Positions 7,406 through 16,719 of a DNA stretch of 64,000 nt are shown here, piece after piece. The stretch's first letter is position 1, and every line of letters begins with the position of its first letter. Location: contig NZ_CAKMMP010000005.1 in the NCBI RefSeq assembly GCF_927798175.1, positions 1 to 64,000 of the forward strand. The letters run 5' to 3'. A program made the position numbers and the translations under genes. The stretch comes from Paenibacillus sp. JJ-223. Lineage in GTDB: Bacteria > Bacillota > Bacilli > Paenibacillales > Paenibacillaceae. Below the pieces are notes generated by a model. It saw only the letters and a list, made by a program, of their open reading frames with translations. It searched no databases and was not told where the DNA came from.

Positions 7406-8686
7406 TTATTCTCTATTATTCATAATTTTATTGATCCAGTTTGTTAGCCTTCCTGACTTATTCTCAGCAGCATACCATTTTCCATTTAGTGTAACAACCT
7501 GACATTGGTCAGTTAGGAGTGTAATTTGATCGTTATTAAATGCTATTAAGTTTTTTTGTGTCAGACCCTCAATCATAGTTTCTAATGTTACAGTCTTTTC
7601 ATCAAGCCAGTTTCTAAATCCTGGCTTATTAATATTTAGCTCACCATACATGCATAACCAATTTACTACAAACCATTCTACTTCATTTAGCTCCGCAGGC
7701 TCCCATTCAATAAAACTAGGCTCGTGACTCAAATTACTTTTTTCTATATATTGATATCTTATTTCCCAACCTAATGTACCGTCATCCATTCTATGAGCTT
7801 TTCCTTTTAGATAAGGATGAAAGCTTTCGAATTCAAGATCTTCACCAAAAATATTGCTATTTAAATTATATCGATAACTAAGTTTAGTCCAAATAAATTC
7901 TAAAAGAAGTAATAGCGGATTATGAATCGATGAACCATAAAAATCCCAATATCCTTTCTCATCTATTCTACCTATATAAGGCATAGCATCTAATTTAGCC
8001 AATGAACTATTATCACATATAATTAGATCTGGAAATACTGCTGGACTATGACCTGTAATATTCGAGTTATTAGACAAATATCTAAAAAATGCTTCTCTCA
8101 AAGCATATTCTGTTTTATAGCCATAGTATCCGAAAATAATTCTTACAGGCAGCATTTCTTCAATTAATAAGTTATGGTATATAATTTGTTTATTATAATC
8201 TAGCGATGTCTGTACTTCTTCATAAGAAGGTAATTCCGCCTTTACAATATGTCTAAACGCATCTCTAAACCCTCGCATGTTTAATAATTCCGGGTCTAGA
8301 TCAGACAAATTATAAATTTTCTTCATCTTATTATAAGAATCAATCAAATTATCGATGTATAAGTTTTTTTTAATTTCTAATACAGCTATTACTTGTGTCA
8401 TATCATATATGTATTTGTCTGTATAAGGAATTCGCTCACCTTCCCCTTCTACTATCATGCAATCAATTTCATTACTAAATTCCCCTTCTTTATTTTTTAT
8501 TTTGCCTGATGCAATTCGAACATCTAGCCCTTCAAATATAGCCTTGTTCAATAAATCTGATGTAAGGCCTTCATACATATCACCAATTGTTGGACCATGT
8601 CGTACAATTTCATATTTTTTAATTAGTTCTTTTTCTTTGTTCATTACAGACTGTAAAAAGTCGGATATGGTGAGACTATCATTCAC
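7406..8686 (-). CDS. DUF6602-type nuclease-like protein
   Basis: The 426-residue product starts with AGGAGAG 6 bases upstream of the ATG. The N-terminal 110 residues carry V-R-H-G-P-T-I-G-D-M-Y-E-G-L-T, then N-E-I-D-C-M-I-V, then V-I-A-V-L-E-I-K-K-N-L-Y. This order (a G-D-x-x-E box, an I-D strand, an E-x-K strand) is that of the DUF6602 family, which I take to be a PD-(D/E)XK-fold domain. The remaining 300 residues are unknown. DUF6602 proteins are often solitary accessory genes. Largest gene of array 1; single-gene cassette between repeats H and I. Confidence 0.65.
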   Translation of the reverse strand: MNDSLTISDFLQSVMNKEKELIKKYEIVRHGPTIGDMYEGLTSDLLNKAIFEGLDVRIASGKIKNKEGEFSNEIDCMIVEGEGERIPYTDKYIYDMTQVIAVLEIKKNLYIDNLIDSYNKMKKIYNLSDLDPELLNMRGFRDAFRHIVKAELPSYEEVQTSLDYNKQIIYHNLLIEEMLPVRIIFGYYGYKTEYALREAFFRYLSNNSNITGHSPAVFPDLIICDNSSLAKLDAMPYIGRIDEKGYWDFYGSSIHNPLLLLLEFIWTKLSYRYNLNSNIFGEDLEFESFHPYLKGKAHRMDDGTLGWEIRYQYIEKSNLSHEPSFIEWEPAELNEVEWFVVNWLCMYGELNINKPGFRNWLDEKTVTLETMIEGLTQKNLIAFNNDQITLLTDQCQVVTLNGKWYAAENKSGRLTNWINKIMNNRE

Positions 8687-8710
8687 TTCTCTCCTATTTG
8701 CACTGATTTC

Positions 8711-8810
8711 CTATAACGTTCCTGTATTCACGACCCAGCTCATTCTGGGTGTCCGACGAATGTCGGACCAAAGGCATATGCCCGCAGCGTGAATATTATG
8801 TTATAAGATG
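8711..8810 (-). repeat. attC-like site I (cloverleaf type)
   Basis: CTATAACG...GTATTCACG pairs with GCGTGAATATTATGTTATAA. The three hairpins are CCCAGctcattCTGGG, TCCGAC-gaat-GTCGGA and GGC-atat-GCC. R' is 25 bases from the next start codon. Confidence 0.8.
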
Positions 8811-8843
8811 TTAGCGTCTCCTCTGATTAAACAAAAGATTTAA

Positions 8844-9244
8844 CTATTCACTGTGTATGTCTTCTAAACAAGTACCACATAAAGACACTCCATCTTCACC
8901 TACTGGAACAAGTTTAATTCCACATCGCATACATAAATCTATATCATCGAATTCCCATTTTTCAGCACAGTTAAAACAAATATATTCTTCTTTTGTTCTG
9001 ACCAACGTTTCTAAATCGCAATTTGAACAATTATCAATCGGCCATTCTCCACCTTGAGTTACAACTTCGTACATGCTTTCTCGTAAAACTTCCGACACGT
9101 ACTCATTTGCAATCAAATCTGGATCGCCATTTTTATATCCACAAAACAAACAATGAAATCCATCTGAGATATCTCCAGCATTTTGTAAGCATCGAGGGCA
9201 TGCAATTCAAATTCAACATCATTATGCATTAATTTCTGCTCCAT
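8844..9244 (-). pseudogene. Zinc-ribbon protein, frameshifted
   Basis: An ATG at 9244 with AGGGA upstream starts MEQKLMHNDVEFE. The frame then shifts near 9208, where the other frame continues IACPRCLQNAGDISDGFHCL down to the stop at 8844. Joined, the product would have about 132 residues and three zinc ribbons: CPRC/CLFC, CSNC/CFNC and CMRC/CGTC. The downstream frame alone has only a TTG start inside the first ribbon. The cause could be a real mutation or a sequencing error. Single-gene cassette between repeats I and J; ribbons of this type often bind nucleic acid or protein. Confidence 0.7.
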
Positions 9245-9290
9245 CAAAATTCCCTACCTATCATTTTTGATTTAATTCCGTACTAATTTC

Positions 9291-9416
9291 TTATAACGTT
9301 CCTGTATTCACGACCTCAGCGTATGCTGAGGTGTCCGGCTGCTTCCACTTTACTGAAATCCTTCCATGTCGGACCGAGGGCGTGTGTCCGCAGCGTGAAT
9401 ATTATGTTATGCGATG
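9291..9416 (-). repeat. attC-like site J
   Basis: TTATAACG...GTATTCACG pairs with GCGTGAATATTATGTTATGC. Hairpin 1 is CCTCAGC-gtat-GCTGAGG. The second hairpin has a long loop (GTCCGGC...GTCGGAC) and the third is imperfect (GGGC-gtgt-GTCC). Confidence 0.75.
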
Positions 9417-9556
9417 TTATCAGTCTCTTTGATAAATCTTTCAAATATTTCTTTGGGCGAAACAAATTTTCTTTCTATAACTTCCTCTTCTAAAGCCTGA
9501 TCCCAAAATGTATCTACTTCTTCGGCAGAAATCAATCTGCAATCAACTGCAATCAA
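9407..9556 (-). pseudogene. 3' fragment of an unknown cassette gene
   Basis: A frame of 49 codons ends at a TAA inside the R'' box of repeat J, exactly as complete cassettes do. It encodes ISAEEVDTFWDQALEEEVIE and then a phenylalanine-rich end (KEIFERFIKET). It has no start codon and a stop precedes it. The acidic helical tail resembles ends of small antitoxins, but this is only an impression. A 10-bp direct repeat (TGCAATCAAC twice, 9538-9557) marks its broken end. Confidence 0.55.
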
Positions 9557-9642
9557 CTACTCTCAATACGAAATGACTGATTTAACCACTAAGTAGAGCA
9601 TAATACATTGCGATCACATAAGGAGGAACCATTAATCCGCTC

Positions 9643-10220
9643 TCATATCCCCCCCTCATATATCAGCCTTTCTTTACTTCCTAATGAGTAAGAAAACGCT
9701 AAGGATCTATATGTTCTATGATTAATTCTGGATAATTTTTTATAGTATTTTTTATAGTATTTTTGTAGTACTTCCCACTCCTGTTCATCGTTTTCTTTTA
9801 TATATTTTTTATAGATGCTATTTAGTATGACTTTATCTTTATACCAGTCTCTTAAGTGCTTATCTTTTTTTGGATCGTTGGAATTAATATAAGAGGCTAT
9901 ATCCATTGTTTCTACAGCATCACGAAATAGCCTACCTGCAATCCTATGCTTCTTATCTCTAAGTAAATCAAGACAATCAATTAAAGATTCTAGAGAATCA
10001 AGAGATAACATCCAAATAGCCTTTTCAGCACTTGGATCGTCACGTACATATGTACCTGATTTTTTATCATATGTTCAAATAATAGCTTTAATAATTTACT
10101 GGTTTCTCTGTAAAACTGATTTTGAGCTTCGTACTCATAAGGGTTTTGATACGCTTCTTGGGGACTCTTCCCCAGATAAAACTCGTCTCTTATACCTCCT
10201 ATGTTTTGATGATTTCTCAT
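9643..10220 (-). pseudogene. Hypothetical gene, frameshifted in an A run
   Basis: Two overlapping frames make one protein. The upstream frame (residues to HMIKN) passes an A6 run near 10067. With one added base it continues SGTYVRDDPSAEKAIWMLSL into the downstream frame, which ends at 9643. The downstream part has LLRDKKHRIAGRLFRDAVET, similar in feel to DUF5677-type helical proteins. An AGGAGG near 10198 precedes an unclear start; the ATG at 10220 overlaps the repeat. The join totals about 190 residues. Real loss or homopolymer sequencing error cannot be told apart here. Confidence 0.6.
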
Positions 10221-10316
10221 AACGTTCCCGTATTCACGACCCAACGAATGTTGGGTGTCAGGCGAATGCCGGATCCAGGACGAATGCCCGCAGCGTGAAT
10301 ATTATGTTAGTCGAAG
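10217..10316 (-). repeat. attC-like site K (cloverleaf type)
   Basis: CTCATAACG...GTATTCACG pairs with GCGTGAATATTATGTTAGTC. Hairpins are ACCCAAC-gaat-GTTGGGT, CAGGC-gaat-GCCGG and GGAC-gaat-GCCC. The first hairpin shows paired changes compared with sites D and M. Confidence 0.8.
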
Positions 10317-10918
10317 TCATCTTCTTCTCGAGAAACATGCACTAATGTCCATGCATTTCTTGAAAAAGCATTATCGATAGCTATAATATTTATTAAGTTA
10401 TATATCTCCATCGGGGCAGAATATAATTGCATGAATTTATTAACTTTGACAGGCAAGAAATTCTTGGTCGAGGCGTGCCATGTCCACATATTTCTATCTT
10501 TAAATTCTTTCATAATATTCAATTTAGTTTCGTAGATAAATCTATACGTGTTTCCTCTCCATTCTTCTGGGAGATGAGTTAATATTTCATTCAATCCAGC
10601 AGCAATCCAAATCAGAGCTTGTTTTTCATTATTTTCTTTGTTTTCCCATAACATTTCAGCAGTTCGGTTAAAACCTACTACCGTATCCCAATCAGCACCT
10701 AGGATACCTCTATCATTTAACTTTTTTGTTCTATATTCAATTTCATTAGTCGGCCACCAATCTATTATTCCAGTTCCAATGTTGAGATTAGGATTCGATT
10801 GTGATTGTATTTGAACTTGTTTGAAGATCGGGTCTTCAATAGATTTGCAGCTATAATTTTCAACAAAATATTTCCAAGACGAGTAGACTTCTGTCCATGA
10901 AAAATTTTCAGAATTCAT
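10307..10918 (-). CDS. Hypothetical protein, first cassette after attI-like site 1
   Basis: The product has 203 residues with AAAGGGAG 7-8 bases before the ATG. It is rich in tryptophan and aromatic residues (GTGIIDWWPTNEIEYR, NMWTWHAST). I do not recognise a family and see no membrane segment or signal peptide. Its stop codon lies inside the R'' box of repeat K. In minus-strand order it directly follows the attI-like site and the recombinase remnant, which is the position of the most recently gained cassette in an integron. Function unknown. Confidence 0.65.
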   Translation of the reverse strand: MNSENFSWTEVYSSWKYFVENYSCKSIEDPIFKQVQIQSQSNPNLNIGTGIIDWWPTNEIEYRTKKLNDRGILGADWDTVVGFNRTAEMLWENKENNEKQALIWIAAGLNEILTHLPEEWRGNTYRFIYETKLNIMKEFKDRNMWTWHASTKNFLPVKVNKFMQLYSAPMEIYNLINIIAIDNAFSRNAWTLVHVSREEDDFD

Positions 10919-10961
10919 ATTTGATCTCCCTTTGGTAAAATGCTTTTCTATGAGATGATTT

Positions 10962-11038
10962 CACATAACATCTAATCTATGTACTTCGTAAATACAACAC
11001 ATTCTGCCTTATAATCTGAACTACGTATATGATAACCT
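10962..11038 (-). other. attI-like site 1
   Basis: This 77-bp stretch is nearly the same as 22410-22484: both read ATAACATCTAAT(C/T)TATGTACTTC and share ACTACGTATATGATAACC. Both lie between a recombinase 3' end and the first gene of an array, and on the minus strand both give a GATGTTAT core next to that gene, similar to the GTTAT of the repeats. It lacks the palindromic arms of the attC-like sites, as attI sites do. Confidence 0.5.
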
Positions 11039-11040
11039 AT

Positions 11041-11200
11041 GGGGCGATATTCGCGAAGAAAAATTTGGCGAAAAAGGGAAATATATCAGATGCTCATTTT
11101 CCAATGCCTATATGATCCCAATGGACTTTGAACACGTCGAATATATGTGATTCCAAAACAAAAAAGGAAAGCTCTTTTTCATCCCATAGGGAGTCGAACA
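11041..11200 (-). pseudogene. Degraded tyrosine-recombinase 3' end (copy 1)
   Basis: Short blocks match the 3' end of the recombinase at 22542-22985 and its flank: GGACTTTGAACACGTCGAAT against GGGCTTTGAATACGCTGGAT, and AAACAAAAAAGGAA..TCATCCCATAGGGA against the terminator at 23012-23062. No open frame remains. Together with the attI-like site it marks a second, older integration platform about 11 kb from the other. Confidence 0.55.
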
Positions 11201-11218
11201 AACCAATTTTAAATAGGT

Positions 11219-11273
11219 ATCCCCCCTCACTATAGCAGGTTTTAGCTATACACCTGTTACAACAAGGGGGGAC
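11219..11273 (-). terminator. Stem-loop after the SLH-domain gene
   Basis: CCCCCCT and AGGGGGG form a strong outer stem, with AGCAGG/CCTGTT inside. It lies 52 bases beyond the stop at 11325 in the direction of transcription. The T-run after it is weak. Confidence 0.55.
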
Positions 11274-11324
11274 AAATCTATTCCTTACCTCTACTCAGCT
11301 TAGAAGCTATGAGCTATTTCATGG

Positions 11325-14300
11325 TTAACCCAGCAATTGATCTATCGTTGGATTCTCTCTCAGCATGCGCATGATCACCGTTAACGCTTCCGCCCTCGTG
11401 AGGTTGGCGTCCGGTTCAAACCGATTTTGGCTCTTGCCCTCGAGTAATCCAGCCCTTGCAGCCGCTTCTATGATCTCCTTCGCCCAATGCTTGGGTGCTA
11501 CATCAACGAATGTTGGGGCATCGCCAGATGGACTATCCTGAAAAATCAGGATTTTCGAAATCATGGCAACCATCTCGGCTCGTGTAATCCTCTGATCAGC
11601 GTGGAACGTTCCGTCAGAGTACCCGTTGATAACTCCATTAGAAGCAAGAATTTCTATAGATTCTCGCGCCCAGGAGGTCTGGATATCCCGTAACTCAATC
11701 CTTCCGCTTCCTGAACGTAGGGCAAATGCTTTAACAAGAAGTGTGCTGAACTCTGCTCTCGTAATAGAAGCATCGGGTCTGAATCTGCCGTCTGGGTAGC
11801 CATTGATTATACCTATCTTGGCAGCGGATAAAATATCTTTGGAAGCCCAATGGGACGCCACATCCTGGAACGTTACAGAGTTACCGGCCAATGCATCTTG
11901 TATAAAAGCTATGAGCCGATCGGTTTCAACAAGAGCATGAAAATACTTGGTCTCCTTAGCTGGAGGCGTTGAAGGGTCCGATTTAGCCGGAGTGCTCGTA
12001 TCGATTGAAGTGCTTGTATTGGTTGTTGAACTGCTCGTATTGGTTGAACTGCTCGTAGAGGATTCTGGCCCCGAAACTGGCGCGCCGGTTACTGTTACGT
12101 TTATATCTACTGATTGGGTTCCATAGACAGCACTGACGACAGTACTGCCTGTCGTTTTACCTGTAACTCTCCCATTGATAACATTAGCAATTGACGGATT
12201 GCGAACAGTCCAGGTTACCGATGAGGTCACATCCATATGCGCCTGATCTGAAAAAATAGCTGTAATCGCCACCGATGCCGTCTGCCCGGTCAGTACGCTT
12301 AACATATTTGGAGTAGCCCTTAAACTGCTTAATGCCTGCAAGGTAACGCTCTTCGTTGCAATGCTGCTAACTTTGGTCCCATCGCTTACGGTAAAGCTGA
12401 TCGTGCGCGTCGCCGCATCGGGAGAGACGGATGTATTATTGTAAGTAACTGCTTGCAATGCGTTCTGCCACTGTGCCAACGTTGCGGTTCCACCTGCGGA
12501 CGTCAGCGTCAGCACGCCAGTAGATGCATTATAAGTCGCCGTAATATTTCCCATCGTCGCCCCATCATTGATGTAAGCCAGTACATCTTTTCCCGCGTCG
12601 AAGTGGCTCGTGATGCTAACCGTTGCGCTGGCCAAGGTTGCATTGTCCAGGTCTGATACCGTCAGACCGCCGTCAATAGCGACCGGAGTCGAAGCTGTAC
12701 TATTCCCTGAAATGTAATTGGTCGAACCACCACTCGTGGTCACAATTGGTGACTGGTCGGTGGCCGCGACCGTTACAATTCGTGTCGCTGTATTGCTCAC
12801 ATTGACGCCGTCCGTCACCGTGAAGCTAACCGTACGTGTCACCGTATTTGGCGTGATCGCCGTATCTGTATAAGCAATTGATCTCAAAGCGGCTTGCCAC
12901 TGCGCCAATGTTGCAGTTCCGCCCGCGGATGTCAGCGTCAGCTCACCAGTAGATGCATTATAACTGGCTGTTATATTTCCCATGGTCCGCTCGTCAGTGA
13001 TGAAACTCAGCACATCCTCTCCAGCATAAAAATTACCTGTGATCGCCACTGTTGCGTTTGCAAGCGTAATACTGCTATCCGCGGTTAACATTATGCCCGA
13101 GTCGATAACGACCGGAGTCGAGGCTACATTATCCCCAGCCACGAATGAAGCCGAACCGCTGCTTGTAGTCAGACTCGGAAGCACAATCACCGTTACTTCC
13201 ACAGTATATGTAGCAGCAGCGCTGGTCTTTATTCCGTCGCTTACAGCGTAGCTAATAATGCGCTGCCCTGGCGTGGCGCTCGTGCTTGAGAACGAAATTC
13301 CCCTCAACGCACTCTGCCACTGCGCCAACGTTGCGGTTGCGCCTGATGATATCAGCGTCATCACGCCAGTAGATGCATTATAAGTCGCCGTAATATTTCC
13401 CATGGTCGCCCCATCATTGATGTAAGCCAATACATCTTTTCCCGCGTCGAAGTGGCTCGTGATGCTAACCGTTGCGCTGCTCAAGGTCGTATTGTCCAGA
13501 TCTGATATCGTCAGACCGTTGTCCATAGCCACCGGAGTCGAAGCTCCAGAAATGTAATTGGTCGAACCACCACTCGTGGTCACGATCGGTGCCTGGTCCG
13601 TAGCCGTCACCGTCACCGTTCGCGTAGCCGCACTGCTTGTATTGACGCCGTCCGTCACCGTGAAGCTAACCGTACGCGTCGCCGTATTTGGCGTGATCGC
13701 TGTATCTGTATAAGTAATTGATCTCAAAGCGGCTTGCCACTGCGCCAATGTTGCAGTTCCGCCCGCGGATGTCAACGTCAGCACACCAGTAGATGCATTA
13801 TAACTAGCTGTTATATTCCCCATGGTCAGCCCGTCATTGATGAAACTCAGTACATCTTCTCCAGCATGAAGATTGCCTGTAACCGCCACTGTTGCGCTTG
13901 CAAGCGTAGTGCTGCTATCTGCGCTTACCGTTATGCCAGAGTCGATAATGACCGGAGTTGAGGGAGCATTATCCCCAGCCACGAATGAAGCCGAACCGCT
14001 GCTTGTAGTCAGACTCAGAGGCGCGATCACTGTTACTTCCATAGTATGTGTAGCAGCAGCGCTGGTCTTTGTTCCGTCGCTTACAGCGTAGCTAATAATG
14101 CGCTGCCCTGGCGTGGCGCTCGTGCTTGAGAACGAAATTCCCCTCAACGCACTCTGCCACTGCGCCAACGTTGCGGTTGCGCCTGATGATATCAGCGTCA
14201 ACACACCAGTAGATAGATTATAACTCGCCGTAATATTTCCCATGGTCGTCCCATCATTGATGTAATCCAGTACATCTTTTCCCGCGTCGAAGTGGCTCGT

Positions 14301-14963
14301 GATGCTAACCGTTGCGCTAGCCAAGGTTGCATTGTCCAGGTCTGATATCATCAGATCGTTGTCCATAGCCACCGGAGTCGAAGCTCCAGAAATGTAATTG
14401 GTCGAACCACCACTCGTGGTCACGATCGGTGTCTGGTCCGTAGCCGTCACCGTTACAGTTCGTGTCGCCGTACTACTTGTATTGACGCCGTCCGTCACCG
14501 TGAAGCTAACCGTACGTGTCGCCGTATTTGGCGTGATCGCTGTATCTGTATAAGTAGTTGATCTCAAAGCGGCTTGCCACTGCTCCAACGTTGCGGTTCC
14601 GCCCGATGATGTCAACGTCAGCACGCCAGTAGATGCATCATAACTGGCCGTAATGTTCCCCATGGTCAGCCCGTTATTGATGAAACTCAGTACATCCTCT
14701 CCAGCATGAAAATTGCCTGTGATCGCCACTGTTGCGCTTGGAAGAGTAGTGCTGCTATCTGCAGTTATGGTAATGCCAGAGTCGATAGCAACCGGAGTGG
14801 AGGGCGCGTTATCTCCAGCAACGAAAGAAGCCGAACCTCCAGTTACAGTTAACACAGGACCCGTAGCTGCAAAGGTGGTCGGCGTCATATAATTACCGAG
14901 TCCCGTCTGGAAGGTTAATGCAATGGTAAGCAGGACCATCAATTTACGTATTACGTTCTTCAT
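11325..14963 (-). CDS. Secreted SLH-domain repeat protein
   Basis: The 1212-residue product has a signal peptide (about residues 1-33, ending TFAA) and GGGG 9 bases upstream of the ATG. Six immunoglobulin/cadherin-like repeats of about 140 residues follow, in two alternating types: one starts GGSASFVAGDNA and the other GGSTNYISG. Both carry a G-N-I-T-A-S-Y-N-A-S-T-G-V motif and A-T-L-A-Q-W-Q. A BIG2-type domain lies near 885-965, then a serine/threonine-rich linker. Three S-layer homology domains (about 1030-1205) end the protein and would anchor it to pyruvylated cell-wall polymer. It is likely a surface adhesin or S-layer-associated protein. High identity between repeats suggests unequal exchange. 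Confidence 0.9.
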   Translation of the reverse strand: MKNVIRKLMVLLTIALTFQTGLGNYMTPTTFAATGPVLTVTGGSASFVAGDNAPSTPVAIDSGITITADSSTTLPSATVAITGNFHAGEDVLSFINNGLTMGNITASYDASTGVLTLTSSGGTATLEQWQAALRSTTYTDTAITPNTATRTVSFTVTDGVNTSSTATRTVTVTATDQTPIVTTSGGSTNYISGASTPVAMDNDLMISDLDNATLASATVSITSHFDAGKDVLDYINDGTTMGNITASYNLSTGVLTLISSGATATLAQWQSALRGISFSSTSATPGQRIISYAVSDGTKTSAAATHTMEVTVIAPLSLTTSSGSASFVAGDNAPSTPVIIDSGITVSADSSTTLASATVAVTGNLHAGEDVLSFINDGLTMGNITASYNASTGVLTLTSAGGTATLAQWQAALRSITYTDTAITPNTATRTVSFTVTDGVNTSSAATRTVTVTATDQAPIVTTSGGSTNYISGASTPVAMDNGLTISDLDNTTLSSATVSITSHFDAGKDVLAYINDGATMGNITATYNASTGVMTLISSGATATLAQWQSALRGISFSSTSATPGQRIISYAVSDGIKTSAAATYTVEVTVIVLPSLTTSSGSASFVAGDNVASTPVVIDSGIMLTADSSITLANATVAITGNFYAGEDVLSFITDERTMGNITASYNASTGELTLTSAGGTATLAQWQAALRSIAYTDTAITPNTVTRTVSFTVTDGVNVSNTATRIVTVAATDQSPIVTTSGGSTNYISGNSTASTPVAIDGGLTVSDLDNATLASATVSITSHFDAGKDVLAYINDGATMGNITATYNASTGVLTLTSAGGTATLAQWQNALQAVTYNNTSVSPDAATRTISFTVSDGTKVSSIATKSVTLQALSSLRATPNMLSVLTGQTASVAITAIFSDQAHMDVTSSVTWTVRNPSIANVINGRVTGKTTGSTVVSAVYGTQSVDINVTVTGAPVSGPESSTSSSTNTSSSTTNTSTSIDTSTPAKSDPSTPPAKETKYFHALVETDRLIAFIQDALAGNSVTFQDVASHWASKDILSAAKIGIINGYPDGRFRPDASITRAEFSTLLVKAFALRSGSGRIELRDIQTSWARESIEILASNGVINGYSDGTFHADQRITRAEMVAMISKILIFQDSPSGDAPTFVDVAPKHWAKEIIEAAARAGLLEGKSQNRFEPDANLTRAEALTVIMRMLRENPTIDQLLG
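12300..14870 (-). repeat. Tandem coding repeats of about 430 bp
   Basis: Blocks such as CCACTGCGCCAACGTTGCGG and GATGCATTATAAGTCGCCGT recur about every 420-440 bp across the gene. Units of the same type are nearly identical over long stretches (for example 13240-13560 against 14080-14400), so recent homogenisation or duplication is likely. Confidence 0.85.
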
Positions 14964-15409
14964 TGACTATTTCCCCTGTCATTTAAATTTAATCCTGAAT
15001 GTGCAACCATTGCTGTAAGGTAAGCATCAGACTGTATCTAGTCAATGTGTTCTCATATTCGATGGATACTATATCGCCTTTTCTACTTAGATAAAACCCA
15101 TTTTGCGACATTCTCGAAGAGAATTCCTGTGCTTTATGAACTATTTTTAGGACTTTAAGCATATTTTTTTGATTTTTCTTTAGTGTAATATGGATCTAGC
15201 CCTCATAACGTCTGCATTGTGAATTTTGACTATATTAAATCGTATGAAATATACCGTTCCGATAACGAAACATACTCTTCTTTTATCTGTACCTCGCTAA
15301 AAACTAAAAAACAGGCCACTTTCCCCCCTCCTGGAGACATAAGATGACCTGTCTATACGTCTGGTTAGATAATTCACTAGCCTCTCTATAGGTGGCACAG
15401 GATTTACCC
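14964..15409. other. Non-coding gap upstream of the SLH gene
   Basis: No gene is seen. On the minus strand TTGACT, a 17-base gap and TACCTT (around 15015-15045) is a weak promoter candidate for the SLH gene. The rest, to the broken AraC-type gene, shows nothing I can name. Confidence 0.35.
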
Positions 15410-15840
15410 TCACCCCAACAACGCCTGCTCAATCTGATCCACAATCCCATAGATACCCATCGGCCCATAACAACCAATCCACATCGCGGCATCAACTGAA
15501 TGCACCTGCTGTCCCTCAGCCCCACCAACCATTCCCAAGACCCGTTGCTCTGTGGTCGATACCTCATTTTGCATAAGCTGATTACTCAGCAAGAAGTAAT
15601 GACTCGCTTGTACTGCCGGTAATTTCTCAACCAAGATATGATAGGCCGTGTCGGAGGTGTCTGCTACAAATAACGGAACGCGCAGACCTGGATCACAGTA
15701 CAGCACCGCGCCTGTCCGATGAGCCGCCGAATGGACGCGCACGAGAGAATCCAGTGGACGGATCAGAGCTACGCTTTTTCCTGCCAATACCGTAGCCAGT
15801 TCTTCCTGGCTCAGGACACATAGGCAATAGTCCCTGTGGT
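15410..15840 (-). pseudogene. 3' fragment of an AraC/siderophore-binding fusion gene
   Basis: About 140 codons encode LAGKSVALIRPLDSLVRVHS and continue to IVDQIEQALLG. They match the C-terminal quarter of the complete protein at 58179-59900 (LAGKSVALIRPFESMVRVHT ... IIDQIAQALLA) along its whole length. The match begins near 15840, and everything upstream, including the AraC helix-turn-helix, is missing. The next gene begins 20 bases away. It is a truncated paralogue and should not be annotated as a functional regulator. Confidence 0.85.
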
Positions 15841-15861
15841 GTGATCTGAGGCATTCACCTT

Positions 15862-16467
15862 CTATAAAACACTACCCTTTCTTCTATTTAATTTCTTAAA
15901 TGCCGAGTACTCCTGATCGGAGTTTATATAACTTAATATTTTTTCCGCACCTTCGGCTGGGCTAAGCTCTTCCGTATTCACTTCCAGATCATATTCATCA
16001 TAAGCGTAGATGTAGTCGAACTGGGAATGGGCAAGTCCAATCTCGCGATCTCCCCTGCTCTGCTCTCTTCTGGCGAGTTCTTCTTTCGAGCAGTGTACGC
16101 CTACAAACAATATCGGATAATCTGAAAGCAAATCATAAAAATCATTAAACCACTTGTCATTGCTGATGACCGTATCCACGATGACATTCAAACCCATTTC
16201 CGAAAACAGTTTAATGGTTGCATAGTACAATGAGCCAATCGGGCCGAAAAGGATATCTGCCATCACATTGGCTTCCAATTCTCTTGTTGGTTTCATATCT
16301 GGATATGTAGTATCGATGAACTGATCATAATTATGGAGAAATTGATCTATAGATAGATGATGGAATGGAATTTCTCCCTGCTTTTTCATTTCCATCGCGA
16401 TGCTCGTCTTACCCGAACTTGATGTTCCGTTTAAAAATATAATGAGTCCTCGTTCCACATTAATCAC
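15862..16467 (-). CDS. Chloramphenicol phosphotransferase-like kinase
   Basis: The product has 201 residues. A Walker A loop N-G-T-S-S-S-G-K-T-S lies near residues 13-22. The C-terminal half has G-V-H-C-S-K-E-E-L-A-R-R-E and R-G-D-R-E-I-G-L-A-H-S-Q, then Y-D-L-E-V-N-T, the family pattern of chloramphenicol phosphotransferase-like proteins (CPT). In Streptomyces, CPT phosphorylates the drug's primary hydroxyl; most Bacillota homologues have unknown substrates. No resistance genes are adjacent. The ATG at 16467 has AAGGGTGATTA upstream. Confidence 0.8.
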   Translation of the reverse strand: MINVERGLIIFLNGTSSSGKTSIAMEMKKQGEIPFHHLSIDQFLHNYDQFIDTTYPDMKPTRELEANVMADILFGPIGSLYYATIKLFSEMGLNVIVDTVISNDKWFNDFYDLLSDYPILFVGVHCSKEELARREQSRGDREIGLAHSQFDYIYAYDEYDLEVNTEELSPAEGAEKILSYINSDQEYSAFKKLNRRKGSVL

Positions 16468-16652
16468 CCTTATCTTTTAAATTGGCTTATCTTTTAGAGC
16501 ACGTTCTTGTATTATCACTAAATCAGAGCTGGTTCAAGTGCATAAACCAAGGGTTCATTCAACTTTTATAGGAAGCCTCCTTGGTCTCCCCTTATTTTCA
16601 GTTTAGCTTTGATTCATCTTTTCTCTCATGTGTTATCATAAATTTAAAGAAA

Positions 16653-16676
16653 GACCAAGTGCGTCAACACTTGGCC
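16653..16676 (-). terminator. Rho-independent terminator
   Basis: On the minus strand GGCCAAGTG and CACTTGGTC form a 9-bp stem with a 6-base loop, followed by TTTCTTT. It lies 44 bases past the stop of the gene at 16720. Confidence 0.8.
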
Positions 16677-16719
16677 TATGCCATTGGCTTGGATGGTTTA
16701 TTCCCTTCTTTCCTGACCG

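Noticed and set aside
641..10316. CRISPR array
   Set aside because: The repeats are palindromes of 67-167 bp spaced by whole genes, not short direct repeats with uniform spacers, and no cas genes are present.
12300..14870. Non-coding tandem repeat or CRISPR-like array
   Set aside because: The 430-bp repeats keep one long open frame and encode Ig-like domains, so they are coding repeats.
16501..16560. Degenerate attC-like site near ACGTTCTTGTATTATCAC
   Set aside because: It resembles the left arm, but no matching right arm or hairpins are found and the genes on both sides do not look like cassettes.
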